Source of the DNA: Bifidobacterium callimiconis
GTDB lineage: Bacteria > Actinomycetota > Actinomycetes > Actinomycetales > Bifidobacteriaceae
Reading direction: 5' to 3'
DNA length: 64,000 bases
Assembly: GCF_003952005.1 (NCBI RefSeq)
Contig: NZ_QXGJ01000008.1
Span: 62,001-126,000, forward strand
Under the pieces are notes generated by a model that worked only from the letters and a program-made list of their open reading frames with translations, was not told the DNA's origin and did not search any database. Below, in pieces: positions 7,333 through 14,988 of this stretch (positions are counted from its first letter, which is position 1; each line of letters begins with the position of its first letter). A program made the position numbers and the translations under genes.

Positions 7333-9106
7333 TGCGGCACTCCATTTCCAGACGATCGCACAACGCGTCCAACGATCGTCGATATCGTCGTGGAACCGAG
7401 GGTATGCCGGTGCCGGATAGAACGGATTTGCTGATCGACCGGTCGTGTGTGAAGACGGCGATCAGCGGGGAGCCGAGATATTCCTCGGCTTCTTCGACGG
7501 CCACCACGCCCGACCGCGGCGCCGACGCGGGTTTGATGCCAACAAGCAGTGTGGTGATGTCGGCGCCGGCGAGCCCGACCGCGTTGCCGGCGCCACCCGG
7601 ACGGGATCCACCATGGCGGGCGCCTCCGCTGGGACCGCTTCGCCCGTTGCCGCCACCGCCACCATGCCGTCCTCCGGAACCATGACCACCGGAACCACGA
7701 CCTCCACCGCCACGATTGCCTCCGCCGTGCCTGCCACCACCATGTTTGCCGCCACCGGAACCACGACTTTCCTTCAGGCGCATCAACAATCCACGTGCCC
7801 GGGCCAGTCCGAGCACGCTGAGCTCGACCACCACCACACGCACGCCCGCATGCATGCGCAACGTGTGTTCCGAATCCGCGTGGCCACCGTCGACCAGTAC
7901 GATTTCGCACGCCTCGGTCAGCGCTCGCATGGCCGCGTCCACCTCCCACCAGTCGGGTGCGAGATCGTTCCACGGGTCGGCTGCCAGCACCACGGTCTCC
8001 TCCCACTCAGGTAGTTCGTGCAGCAGCGAGCGCGGTTCGATTCGTCCCAGTGGTGCGCTGACGGAACTCCAGCGCATGCCCGGTTCGGTTTCGATGCCGA
8101 GCGTGACGTCCATGCCGCCGGCGGTGAAGTCGGCGTCGACCAGCGCGCAGGTGCGGTTGCGCATGGTCAGATGCCACGCGCACAGTGCGGTGAGTACGGT
8201 GGCGCCCACGCCGCCGCTGGATGAGAGGAACATGACGATGCCGCTGCCGGGACCGCCGGGAGCGGATAGGAATGACGAGGAGGAGAGCGGTGGGCCGACG
8301 GCCGTGCTTCGGGAACGGGCTCGTGGACGGGACAGCGCTTGGGACGATTGCCGTGCGGACTGCGATGCGGACTGCTGCGAGGCAGGTGCGGATACTGCAG
8401 ACGGCACCAACGATGCAGCGGCGTCGGTATGACGGCCTCGACGAGTGCTCGGCCCTTGTGCGGCGGCAGCCGTATCGGGATACGGGGATGTTGCAGCCGG
8501 CGCGATCGCCGCAAACTGCGATGCGGGGAACTGCGCCATTCCCGACTGCGGAGACATGGCTTGCGATTGCATTGGCTGTGATATCGGCTGGATCGGCATC
8601 AGCTGCGGCACGACATATCCTGATGCGGGCGAGGGTCCAGAAGCGGACACCGGCGCGACGACAGCGTATGGGGATGAAAACTGTGCCTGCGGATATGGGG
8701 AATACGGCTGCTGTGCAGCGGCGCCATACTGCGAAACGTCATGGGAGCCGACGCTGGTTCCGGAAGAACCGTTTCCGGTTTGGCCGCGACCAGACGACGA
8801 CGGCATATAGAAACGTTCGGGTTGCGGCATGGGCATGTATCGCACATCGTCGGGCAATGGGACGGAAGCTGGTTCCTGATAAGACGAATGCGGCGAGGAT
8901 GCCGCTGGACCTCTGGTCGAGGAGGCTGATGGTGTCTGCGGAATCGGCCGGGATTGTGAAATCTGCGGAGATCGCATCGACGTTGATGCCCCTGCGGAAT
9001 GTTGGACGGAATGTTGGCCACGGACCGGAGCCGACGACGGTTCTCGCGTGGATGGTCGGAAGGTGGATGGAGGTCGTACGCTGGTCATGTCATTGGTCAT
9101 AGTCAT
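7325..9106 (-). CDS. TadZ/CpaE-like P-loop ATPase with low-complexity regions
   Basis: A 593-residue protein at the head of the tad operon. The first 285 residues are disordered, rich in Ser, Pro, Gln and Ala. The core begins at about 290 with IVMFLSSSGGVGATVLTALC, a deviant Walker A of MinD/CpaE proteins, then TCALVDADFTAGGMDVTLG and a switch-like IVLVDGGHAD. TadZ-type proteins position the pilus machine at the cell pole or septum (family knowledge; Rv3660c is the mycobacterial relative). Inside the ATPase, between LLMRLKES and ITTLLVGIKP, sits an insertion of about 65 residues made almost only of Gly, His, Arg, Ser and Asn. The start at 9106 is the first of several closely spaced Met codons. 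Confidence 0.83.
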   Translation of the reverse strand: MTMTNDMTSVRPPSTFRPSTREPSSAPVRGQHSVQHSAGASTSMRSPQISQSRPIPQTPSASSTRGPAASSPHSSYQEPASVPLPDDVRYMPMPQPERFYMPSSSGRGQTGNGSSGTSVGSHDVSQYGAAAQQPYSPYPQAQFSSPYAVVAPVSASGPSPASGYVVPQLMPIQPISQPMQSQAMSPQSGMAQFPASQFAAIAPAATSPYPDTAAAAQGPSTRRGRHTDAAASLVPSAVSAPASQQSASQSARQSSQALSRPRARSRSTAVGPPLSSSSFLSAPGGPGSGIVMFLSSSGGVGATVLTALCAWHLTMRNRTCALVDADFTAGGMDVTLGIETEPGMRWSSVSAPLGRIEPRSLLHELPEWEETVVLAADPWNDLAPDWWEVDAAMRALTEACEIVLVDGGHADSEHTLRMHAGVRVVVVELSVLGLARARGLLMRLKESRGSGGGKHGGGRHGGGNRGGGGRGSGGHGSGGRHGGGGGNGRSGPSGGARHGGSRPGGAGNAVGLAGADITTLLVGIKPASAPRSGVVAVEEAEEYLGSPLIAVFTHDRSISKSVLSGTGIPSVPRRYRRSLDALCDRLEMECRNE

Positions 9107-9120
9107 GTCTCAAATCAACC

Positions 9121-9400
9121 AGCTGACCGTATGACAAGACAAGAGCTGATGGGTGATGTGGTCGAATGGAGCCCCCGTATCGGTCTCGGCACGGTCTTGA
9201 TACGGTCTCCGCGGGATTTCAATGATGTCTCGACAGGGGCTCGACGTGAGCCTGTCACAACGAGGTCACACCCCACCATGATCTCGGCAGAGTCACGACG
9301 AAGTCTTGATGCGACCCCGTTATGGCCGTGCCGCAGTCCCGTCATGATCTCGACGCAGTCCCACCGTGACCTCGCCAAAAAATCTTCGGACTTTTTCCTG
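9121..9400. other. non-coding stretch with degenerate repeats upstream of tad operon
   Basis: No gene is supported. Imperfect repeats of the form TGATCTCGGCAGAGTCACGA (near 9279 and 9343, with weaker relatives near 9181 and 9220) recur at about 60-bp intervals. At 9377-9397 an A-run, TCTTCGGA and a T-run form a small hairpin with a UUCG-type loop. The tad operon promoter is presumably within this region. Confidence 0.5.
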
Positions 9401-9408
9401 ATTTTGGC

Positions 9409-9436
9409 TTGCGAGCGCGAACATGTGGGGCATAAT
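9409..9436 (+). promoter_or_regulatory. sigma70-type promoter for candidate small transcript
   Basis: TTGCGA (9409-9414), 16-bp spacer, CATAAT (9431-9436). Predicted transcription start near 9443. Confidence 0.5.
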
Positions 9437-9442
9437 AGATGT

Positions 9443-9609
9443 AGCAAGCAAAACAGAACAGCGGAGCCCACAAGAGTGAATGGCCGCGTATGGTCAATGA
9501 AGTTGGGCGGATTTTAAGACTTACCGCTACGACGATGACGTTGTGTAGAGATTCCGCACTGTGGAGCTTGTACATAGAACCGGCCTCCGAATGGGGGCCG
9601 GTTTTTGTT
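9443..9609 (+). ncRNA. candidate small RNA or attenuated leader
   Basis: A stretch of about 165 bases lies between a plausible promoter and a strong intrinsic terminator, upstream of the TacA-like gene, which has its own promoter. It contains a possible 13-codon leader peptide (GTG at 9477, VNGRVWSMKLGGF, TAA). It could be a free-standing small RNA or a leader in which the terminator is sometimes bypassed into the toxin-antitoxin operon. No known RNA family is recognised. Confidence 0.4.
9578..9609 (+). terminator. intrinsic terminator
   Basis: Stem ACCGGCC / GGCCGGT with G-rich loop side, followed by TTTTTG. It ends the candidate small transcript. Confidence 0.75.
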
Positions 9610-9623
9610 TGCCCAAACCCGCT

Positions 9624-9651
9624 TTGTTCGTACGGACATTCGCCGTACAAT
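9624..9651 (+). promoter_or_regulatory. promoter and palindromic operator of TacA/TacT-like operon
   Basis: TTGTTC (9624-9629), 16-bp spacer, TACAAT (9646-9651). The spacer carries the inverted repeat GTACGG-N7-CCGTAC (9630-9648), a natural binding site for the antitoxin or the toxin-antitoxin complex. The ATG of the next gene is only 6 bases after the -10 hexamer, so the mRNA is probably leaderless. Confidence 0.65.
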
Positions 9652-9657
9652 AGAGTT

Positions 9658-9930
9658 ATGGCACAAACATCATCGACAAAGGACAGTCGTTTTGAGATGC
9701 GACTGACACAGGATCAGCGTCTGAAGATCGATCAGGCAGCCGAAACCAGGGGGCTCACCGCGTCACAGTGGGCATTGTCCAACCTGTTGGAGGCCGCCGA
9801 TCGAGATATTCGCGAGGCGCACATCATCCGACTCAACGATCAGGCTTGGGAGAACTTCACCGCGGCACTCGACCAGCCCATGCCGGCAAAAATCACGCAG
9901 CTGCTGGAAAGCGAGCCGATCTGGAAATGA
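9658..9930 (+). CDS. DUF1778/TacA-like antitoxin
   Basis: A 90-residue protein. The N-terminus (SRFEMRLTQDQRLKIDQAAE then RGLTASQWALSNLLEAAD) is the ribbon-helix-helix DNA-binding fold of DUF1778 antitoxins; the C-terminal part, with LNDQAWENFTAALDQPMPA, is the toxin-binding tail that usually wraps the acetyltransferase. The stop overlaps the start of the GNAT toxin gene (ATGA). No Shine-Dalgarno sequence is visible upstream, consistent with a leaderless transcript from the promoter at 9624-9651. Function as antitoxin and autorepressor follows from the family and pairing. Confidence 0.88.
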   Translation: MAQTSSTKDSRFEMRLTQDQRLKIDQAAETRGLTASQWALSNLLEAADRDIREAHIIRLNDQAWENFTAALDQPMPAKITQLLESEPIWK

Positions 9931-10412
9931 CCGAGCTATCCAGGCCACGTCGTCTGACTTCGGAGGACGATATATCCGACTTCGATTGCGGACTGCCCGT
10001 CGTCAACGACTGGCTTTCCCGTCATCTGCGAATGGCCGGTCGTCAGCATACGGCCGTGGCATATGGCACATTCGACGGATCGACTCTGGCCGGGTATTAC
10101 ACATTGAGTGCCTACAGCATGACACATGACGACGCGTCCGGCTGGCTGCGACGTAATAGTCCGGATCCGATACCCGTCATTCTTCTCGGCATGCTCGGCG
10201 TGGATGTTCGATATCAGACCATGCATGTGGGAGGGCAGCTTCTGCGGGATGCCATTCTTCGGGCGCTCAGCGCCGCGGAGATCATCGGGGCACGAGCTCT
10301 TGTGGTGGAACCCGCCACGGAACGCGCAGCCGCATTCTACATGCATTATGAGTTCCGCCATATCGCCGGCTCCGAGATGATGTTCATTCCGTTGGCTGGT
10401 GGACAGCGATAG
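9927..10412 (+). CDS. GNAT acetyltransferase toxin (TacT-like)
   Basis: A 161-residue GCN5-related acetyltransferase. Toxins of this family acetylate the amino group of charged aminoacyl-tRNAs and stop translation. The start region RPRRLTSEDDISDFDCGLPV (FDCG motif) is typical of TacT/AtaT relatives, followed by AGYYTLSAYSM, the core strand VILLGMLGVDVRYQ, the acetyl-CoA-binding MHVGGQLLRDAILRAL and the closing ALVVEPATERAAAFYMHYEF with the catalytic-type Tyr. It overlaps the DUF1778 antitoxin gene by 4 bp. The tRNA target is not predictable from sequence. Confidence 0.9.
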   Translation: MTELSRPRRLTSEDDISDFDCGLPVVNDWLSRHLRMAGRQHTAVAYGTFDGSTLAGYYTLSAYSMTHDDASGWLRRNSPDPIPVILLGMLGVDVRYQTMHVGGQLLRDAILRALSAAEIIGARALVVEPATERAAAFYMHYEFRHIAGSEMMFIPLAGGQR

Positions 10413-10536
10413 AAGGCCGAACCTCGTCTCTCTTCTATCGTCCCTTTTATAACTTTTTATATCTTTTATATCTTTTATAAGTTGGGGTGGCGCATCTGAC
10501 TCCGCGCGTTCATACCTACGTCCTCCTTGCCACATA

Positions 10537-10622
10537 TTTGGGGCGCCGAATACCCGAGTTCTACTCTTTGGGGCATCAAATACCCGTTTTTCCGTTGATT
10601 TTCGTCCATTTGGCACCCCAAA
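10537..10622. repeat. 86-bp structured intergenic repeat, copy 1
   Basis: Begins TTTGGGGCGCCGAATACCCG, contains a second internal TTTGGGGC(A)TCAAA, and ends GGCACCCCAAA so that its ends are inverted. A second copy in the same orientation lies at 12349-12434. Together they bracket the DinJ/YoeB pair and the acidic 254-residue gene. The 120 bp before it include an AT-rich CTTTTATA repeat run. Confidence 0.85.
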
Positions 10623-10694
10623 TCCTTGGGAGAGGCGGCAGAACTCCACGCGGCTGAGCCCTGCCGCCTCGACTATAAAGGCATCATATATCAT

Positions 10695-10725
10695 TTGACT
10701 ACCGGAATGGTATACTTCTTGTATA
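10695..10725 (+). promoter_or_regulatory. promoter/operator of dinJ-like/yoeB operon
   Basis: TTGACT at 10695-10700 is a good -35 hexamer. The -10 is likely TTGTAT (10719-10724). The palindrome TATACTTCTTGTATA (10711-10725) covers the spacer and -10 and is the probable autoregulatory operator. Confidence 0.5.
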
Positions 10726-10752
10726 AGATAAATGCTGTTTGTGGAGGCTATC

Positions 10753-11007
10753 ATGACGATGACGACGATCAATATCCGCATTGACGATCAGACCAAGAAG
10801 AGCATGAACGAGGTATGCGACGAGCTGGGCATCAGCATGAGCGCCGCATTCAACGTGTTTGCCCGAACCGTGGCGCGGGAGCGTCGGATCCCGTTCGAGC
10901 TGAATGCCGACCCGTTCTATTCGCGTGACAACATCGCATACCTGCGCCGCGCCGCCGACCGGATGGATCACGGCTCGGGGCATACCCATGATCTGATCGA
11001 GGACTAG
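10753..11007 (+). CDS. RelB/DinJ-family antitoxin
   Basis: An 84-residue antitoxin. ATG at 10753 is preceded by GGAGG at 10743-10747. The N-terminus TTINIRIDDQTKKSMNEVCD plus LGISMSAAFNVFARTVARER is the RelB/DinJ ribbon-helix-helix domain; the C-terminal half (residues 55-84) is the charged toxin-wrapping segment. It lies 10 bp before the YoeB-type toxin gene. DinJ-like antitoxins normally pair with YafQ/RelE toxins, so its partner here is unusual. Confidence 0.87.
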   Translation: MTMTTINIRIDDQTKKSMNEVCDELGISMSAAFNVFARTVARERRIPFELNADPFYSRDNIAYLRRAADRMDHGSGHTHDLIED

Positions 11008-11017
11008 GGAGTATCCG

Positions 11018-11284
11018 ATGTTCAAGGTCTGGGATGATGAGGCATGGGATGACTATTTACTCTGGCAAACGCGGGACAAGAAAACTCTGAAACGGATCAA
11101 CTCGCTCATCAAGGATATTGAGCGCAATGGCATGAGCGAGGGAATCGGCAAGCCTGAACCATTGCGAGGAGAATTGAGTGGATGGTGGTCACGTCGCATC
11201 GATGCGACGAATCGACTCGTCTATCGCATTCGCGAAGATCGACTGGAGATCATCGCCTGCCGTACACACTACGGCGACCACTGA
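11018..11284 (+). CDS. yoeB: YoeB-family mRNA interferase toxin
   Basis: An 88-residue toxin. It carries the YoeB pattern throughout: WDDEAWDDYLLWQTRDKKTL, then RINSLIKDIERNGMSEGIGK, PEPLRGELSGWWSRRI, then RLVYRI and a C-terminal ACRTHYGDH. YoeB enters the ribosomal A site and cleaves mRNA; the Glu, Arg and C-terminal His/Tyr of the family's active region are present. The usual partner YefM (Phd fold) is replaced by a RelB/DinJ-like protein. A strong hairpin terminator follows at 11356-11394. Confidence 0.92.
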   Translation: MFKVWDDEAWDDYLLWQTRDKKTLKRINSLIKDIERNGMSEGIGKPEPLRGELSGWWSRRIDATNRLVYRIREDRLEIIACRTHYGDH

Positions 11285-11355
11285 CCGCAAAACGTTCGAA
11301 TCCGGGCTATCTGCGCCACGACGAAACTACGGATCTACCAGCATTCATAAAACGC

Positions 11356-11394
11356 AATATCTCTATGGCAATTTTCTGCCATAGAGATATTTTT
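11356..11394 (+). terminator. intrinsic terminator after yoeB
   Basis: Perfect stem ATATCTCTATGGCA / TGCCATAGAGATAT with a short loop and a trailing T-run. Confidence 0.85.
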
Positions 11395-11532
11395 GTCGCA
11401 CAATGATATCCATCAACGACGAGGACGAAAAGTCTGGCAATAAAGGCATTTCACGCCCGAGAAGTGGCACCTGGCCCTGTGCGTCGGGGCCGGACCACCC
11501 AAACGCCAAACGTACGAGAAGGGAAGACGATT

Positions 11533-12297
11533 ATGGAAATCAATGATTGCGGCGGATACAACTACGCGATTCAGCGGCTGAGCGACCTGCGCTACGTGGC
11601 AGGTTATGCATGTGACCTGCCTCTGGGTTGGACCTACGATCCTGAGCGTGCCGTAGTGATGGAATCCCTGGACGAGGAGGTGAACCGCGGCACGTTCCTG
11701 AGCGATATATTCGGCAAGGAGGTTCTGCGCGAGGAGTTTCTGCAGGCCGTGGCTGACTTGGATCCCGACGATGAGGATGACGAGAACAACGAATGGTACT
11801 GGCGGGACGAGGATGCGTGGGAGATCAGCAAGCGCGTTCTCAAGCCTGGATACCGGCTTGTTCGCATCCCCATGCTGTTCGATTACTTCCTGGAGGAGGA
11901 CGAGAACGGCGTGCCGTGGACCGAGGACAATCCCGATCCGTTCTGGGACGAGGACGGGGACCATCAGAATCTTGTGCTGATCCGCAACAAGGTGTTCGGT
12001 GAGGGTGGCGCCATTGCTGCCGAAGGCGAGTATGTGCCGGATGATGCCCCGTGGTCGGCATGCTCTGACGAGGAACTCACGGCCCGACTGTTCAACATGG
12101 AGGGATTCAAAGCGGAGGACCTATTCCAGGCTTCCCACATGATCGATCCGAAGCACCCCCTCACCCGCAAGTACTTCCCTGAGATGGCCATCAGCCAGAC
12201 CGTGGAGGAGGAAATGCAGGTGGTTGCCGGCTGGGGCGTCAAGGACGAGGCCGTGCAGCGCGCCACGGCAGAGTGGCTCATGGGGAGTAAGGGCTGA
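11533..12297 (+). CDS. acidic protein of unknown function
   Basis: A 254-residue protein that I do not recognise. ATG at 11533 follows GAGAAGGGAAGACG. It is very acidic, with clusters such as ADLDPDDEDDENNEWYWRDE and FLEEDENGVPWTEDNPDPFW, rich in Trp, and without membrane spans or a signal peptide. The C-terminal part (LTARLFNMEGFKAEDLF, then EEEMQVVAGWGVKDEAVQRA) looks helical. It is a single-gene unit, between the yoeB terminator and the second 86-bp repeat, in an island of toxin-antitoxin genes. A DNA-mimic or immunity-type role is conceivable from charge alone, without direct support. Confidence 0.75.
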   Translation: MEINDCGGYNYAIQRLSDLRYVAGYACDLPLGWTYDPERAVVMESLDEEVNRGTFLSDIFGKEVLREEFLQAVADLDPDDEDDENNEWYWRDEDAWEISKRVLKPGYRLVRIPMLFDYFLEEDENGVPWTEDNPDPFWDEDGDHQNLVLIRNKVFGEGGAIAAEGEYVPDDAPWSACSDEELTARLFNMEGFKAEDLFQASHMIDPKHPLTRKYFPEMAISQTVEEEMQVVAGWGVKDEAVQRATAEWLMGSKG

Positions 12298-12348
12298 TTT
12301 TGTTTGTGGTGTGGGGTTGACCGGGCCTTTGATCCAGCTTTCATGAAA

Positions 12349-12434
12349 TTTGGGGCGCCGAATACCCGAGTTTCACTCTTTGGGGCGTCAAAGTCCCGGA
12401 TTTTCGCCGATTTTCGGGAATTTGACGCCCCAAA
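12349..12434. repeat. 86-bp structured intergenic repeat, copy 2
   Basis: Direct copy of the element at 10537-10622: same opening TTTGGGGCGCCGAATACCCG, same internal TTTGGGGC(G)TCAAA, and an inverted end GACGCCCCAAA. Conserved ends and spacing with diverged interior suggest selection on structure or a mobile/recombination unit. Confidence 0.85.
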
Positions 12435-12558
12435 GAACAGCATCCGACTCTCGTCAGCTTATAAATTACCAATTGCACGCAAATAGCCACACACTACGCG
12501 CATTCCTTGTTCCTTCGTTAATTCAAAAATATTGATCTTTTTGCTATTTAACTATCAA

Positions 12559-13179
12559 TCAGTGAAAAATGGGCACAAAAAAGGATAACAACGAAACGAC
12601 CACGGGCACGCCTGCCATTGTTAATAGGAAAGCATCCACAAAAGCTTTACTTATTTTGTCTTGAAAGACCCCTGAGCATGCAAAAACAACTTTCAAAAGT
12701 CCAGCAAATCCAATTTCGATAGAAAATAGTCGCGTAAGGGAATTCAATTCACGGAAAGACATATCATAATTCCCCAACAAGTAAAATACGACCACAAAGA
12801 TAATACCTAAAAATAACCCGCAGCAAGCACCTCTAAGACTTTTCCTCTTTACATTTTCTGATGAATTTGAAAGGTCCTCACCGGAACGAGCTTCAGCTCC
12901 AGCTCCAGCTATAGCGTGCGCTGCTGTGCCACCACTCGCTATAGCTATATTAAGTGCCGGCACAGCTGGAACCTCACCAATCTCTAACTGAAACACGTCG
13001 GTCTTTTTATCAGATACAGCTCTTTTCTCTTCAGAAGAAGCGCTGTCCGCAGAAGTCGAGTCTGCTTGCTCCCCGGCTTGCTCTCTCGCTTGCCCTCGAG
13101 AAGGACTGATCTCACGATCATCCGAGATGAACTCACGTTTAAACGACAACAATGAAAAAGACCATTTTGCATGCTTCAT
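12559..13179 (-). CDS. AT-rich orphan membrane protein
   Basis: A 206-residue protein not recognised. The first 120 residues are polar and low-complexity (for instance GQAREQAGEQADSTSADSAS), followed by three predicted membrane helices: RGACCGLFLGIIFVVVFYLL, then IEIGFAGLLKVVFACSGVF and DAFLLTMAGVPVVVSLLSFF. Base composition is far more AT-rich than the neighbours, a sign of transfer. It lies 11 bp downstream of another AT-rich orphan gene (13191-13457). Both hold short segments of similar character (LEIGEV... and VEIRIGD...), perhaps distant duplicates. The pair occupies the position where a pilus-specific sortase often follows the pilin gene. Confidence 0.6.
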   Translation of the reverse strand: MKHAKWSFSLLSFKREFISDDREISPSRGQAREQAGEQADSTSADSASSEEKRAVSDKKTDVFQLEIGEVPAVPALNIAIASGGTAAHAIAGAGAEARSGEDLSNSSENVKRKSLRGACCGLFLGIIFVVVFYLLGNYDMSFRELNSLTRLFSIEIGFAGLLKVVFACSGVFQDKISKAFVDAFLLTMAGVPVVVSLLSFFVPIFH

Positions 13180-13190
13180 ATTAAATTACC

Positions 13191-13457
13191 TTAATTACCC
13201 TTTATTGAGCTCGTTTGATCAGCATTCTTCTTGCTGCCCCAAGGCCACCGACAACGTCGTCCGACATTATTCTGGCTGCTTCCATTGCCTACTATCGCCG
13301 TAGCATTCTGATGATTCGAAACCGCAACAACTACAAGCGGATCAATGCTCGAACCTTTATCATCTTCCTTACCAGATCCTGAAGCATTAGGCGTAGAATC
13401 ACCAATACGTATCTCAACGTGGATATCAGACACTACCATTCCTTTTATAAATTTCAT
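13191..13457 (-). CDS. small AT-rich orphan protein
   Basis: An 88-residue polar protein starting MKFIKGMVVSDIHVEIRIGD. A start at the second Met (seven residues in) is also possible. The middle (DPLVVVAVSNHQNATAIVGN) is a hydrophobic strand-rich stretch; the end is basic (GRRCRWPWGSKK). No family is recognised and there is no signal peptide. It is probably cotranscribed with the membrane protein at 12559-13179. Coding status rests on the frame and tight spacing, so confidence is moderate. Confidence 0.5.
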   Translation of the reverse strand: MKFIKGMVVSDIHVEIRIGDSTPNASGSGKEDDKGSSIDPLVVVAVSNHQNATAIVGNGSSQNNVGRRCRWPWGSKKNADQTSSIKGN

Positions 13458-13507
13458 TCAAAAATTAAGGCCGCACCAAGATTAATAAATCTCAGCGCGG
13501 CCCATTA

Positions 13508-13537
13508 TTAAATTACTAGTAACAACCTAGTAATTTT
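13508..13537 (-). terminator. hairpin after the pilin gene
   Basis: Inverted repeat AAATTACTAG / CTAGTAATTT with 7-base loop directly after the pilin stop codon. A second, GC-rich inverted repeat (GGCCGC ... GCGGCC, 13469-13503) follows it. Confidence 0.6.
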
Positions 13538-13541
13538 GTAT

Positions 13542-14789
13542 TCAGGCGCGGAGGGCGCGCTTGGTGGAGCGGGACTTCAGGAACACGGTTCCGGCTGCAG
13601 CGGCGAGGATCACGCCGACCGCGGAGAACAGGATCGTGCCCGCGGCACCGGTCAGAGGCAGCTGGGTGATGGACTTGACGTTCTTCACCTGGTAAGTCGA
13701 ATTAGCGTCACCGGTCTTCGGAGCCAGACCCCACTGGTCGGTTCCCTTGAACTCAGTGACCTTACCGTCCTTGAGCGTCACAGTGAAGGAAGCCAGCGCA
13801 GTACCGAGGAATCCTTCGGGAGCCGCAACCTCGGTGACGGTATAGGTACCATTTTCGAGATTCTTGAAGGCGTAGACACCATCCTTCTCCTGGAAATAAG
13901 AGCCGCTAGCTGTGGTGTTATCGATGGCTGAGTCTTCGAAAGACCAGGAACCATCACTGTGCCACGTCAGATACTTACCATCCTTGGTCACGGTGAACTT
14001 TGCGGCCTTAGCAGTGTCGGAAACCTTTACAGTCTGCCCATCGGCATCGACCTTGGTGAAGCTGAAGGCACCGGTCGTGGTCGTGACACCGGCGATCTTG
14101 CCGTTCGCGGCACCGGACAAGTTGAGCACGCCTTCTCCATTGGTCAATGCAGCGCCGTTTACGGTCACCTTGGTACCGACCAGCATCGTGTTGAAACCGT
14201 TCACCGTATATGTAGTGGTGGTGTCGCCTTCCTTAGTCACGAATGCCTGCGTACCGCTGGCGTCGTAGATCAGATACAAGCCTGCATCCGGCATAGTCAG
14301 CGTCATCGTCTTGCCATCTTTAGACAGCTCTCCAGATACGGGCGTATCAGTATCAGCCGGCTTTACCGTCTTCTCAAGCTTGGTGACAAAGGCACGATCA
14401 TCACGATTCGTCAGGTTCACGTACTGAACCATCGGATCGCCCTTAGTCGCATCGTAATTCGCACCAAGCGCCGTGATAACAGCCTGCTTAGTTGTGGCGG
14501 TAGTCGTCAGGGTCAGACCTTGAGCGATGTCCGCAGAGCTGCCTTCCGGTACCAGCGTGTAAGCCGCGAGCTTCACAGCCTTGAACGAACGAGGCGTAGT
14601 AGTGGCATTCCCATTCGCATCAACGGTCTGGAAGTAACGAGCATCGTCAACGGTGATTTTAACGGTCTTCCCGCTAATATCCACCACCGGCGTCGTCTCA
14701 GCCGCGCTGGCGGTGGTGGCGCCGAGGGCGAGGCCGCTGAGCAGTGTGGCTGCTGCGGCGAGGCCGGCGAACAGTTTCCTCATCTTCAT
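13542..14789 (-). CDS. LPxTG pilin-like surface protein (SpaA/Cna-B type)
   Basis: A 415-residue cell-wall-anchored protein resembling a bifidobacterial pilus major subunit. A signal peptide (LFAGLAAAATLLSGLALGAT, ending near residue 29) is followed by an N-terminal pilin region, a Cna-B/SpaA domain at about 235-365 with the E-box-like TYTVTEVAAPEGFLGT, and a sorting signal LPLTG, hydrophobic helix and basic tail (KSRSTKRALRA). A sortase cleaves LPxTG between Thr and Gly and links the protein to the wall or to other pilins; no sortase gene is nearby. A large LPxTG adhesin lies immediately upstream. Start ATG at 14789 is supported by AGAAAGAAGGG upstream. Confidence 0.88.
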   Translation of the reverse strand: MKMRKLFAGLAAAATLLSGLALGATTASAAETTPVVDISGKTVKITVDDARYFQTVDANGNATTTPRSFKAVKLAAYTLVPEGSSADIAQGLTLTTTATTKQAVITALGANYDATKGDPMVQYVNLTNRDDRAFVTKLEKTVKPADTDTPVSGELSKDGKTMTLTMPDAGLYLIYDASGTQAFVTKEGDTTTTYTVNGFNTMLVGTKVTVNGAALTNGEGVLNLSGAANGKIAGVTTTTGAFSFTKVDADGQTVKVSDTAKAAKFTVTKDGKYLTWHSDGSWSFEDSAIDNTTASGSYFQEKDGVYAFKNLENGTYTVTEVAAPEGFLGTALASFTVTLKDGKVTEFKGTDQWGLAPKTGDANSTYQVKNVKSITQLPLTGAAGTILFSAVGVILAAAAGTVFLKSRSTKRALRA

Positions 14790-14902
14790 GAGAGAACCCT
14801 TCTTTCTTTTTCCTTTGATTGGTTACTGGTTTCTGCTGTCGCGGAGGGGGAACTGGCGCTCCGCGATCCGCAAATCTTTGAGGGTGAGTGGGGTTGGAAC
14901 CC

Positions 14903-14955
14903 TCCCTCAGTCCGCCATTCGGCGGACAGCTCCCTCCCTGGGAGGGAGCACGCAG
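14903..14955. repeat. R1 palindromic repeat between the two surface-protein genes
   Basis: A single R1 unit: CCCTCAGTCCGCC, ATTCGGCGGAC, then AGCTCCCTCCCTGGGAGGGA. It lies in the 199-bp gap between adhesin and pilin genes and could form a transcription-attenuating hairpin. Confidence 0.8.
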
Positions 14956-14988
14956 AGGGTTTGGGCTTCTCGCTCCATTCCGAGCCGG

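Noticed and set aside
13191..13457. Sortase remnant downstream of the pilin gene
   Set aside because: No TLxTC motif or catalytic His/Arg block of sortases in any frame of the two orphan genes.
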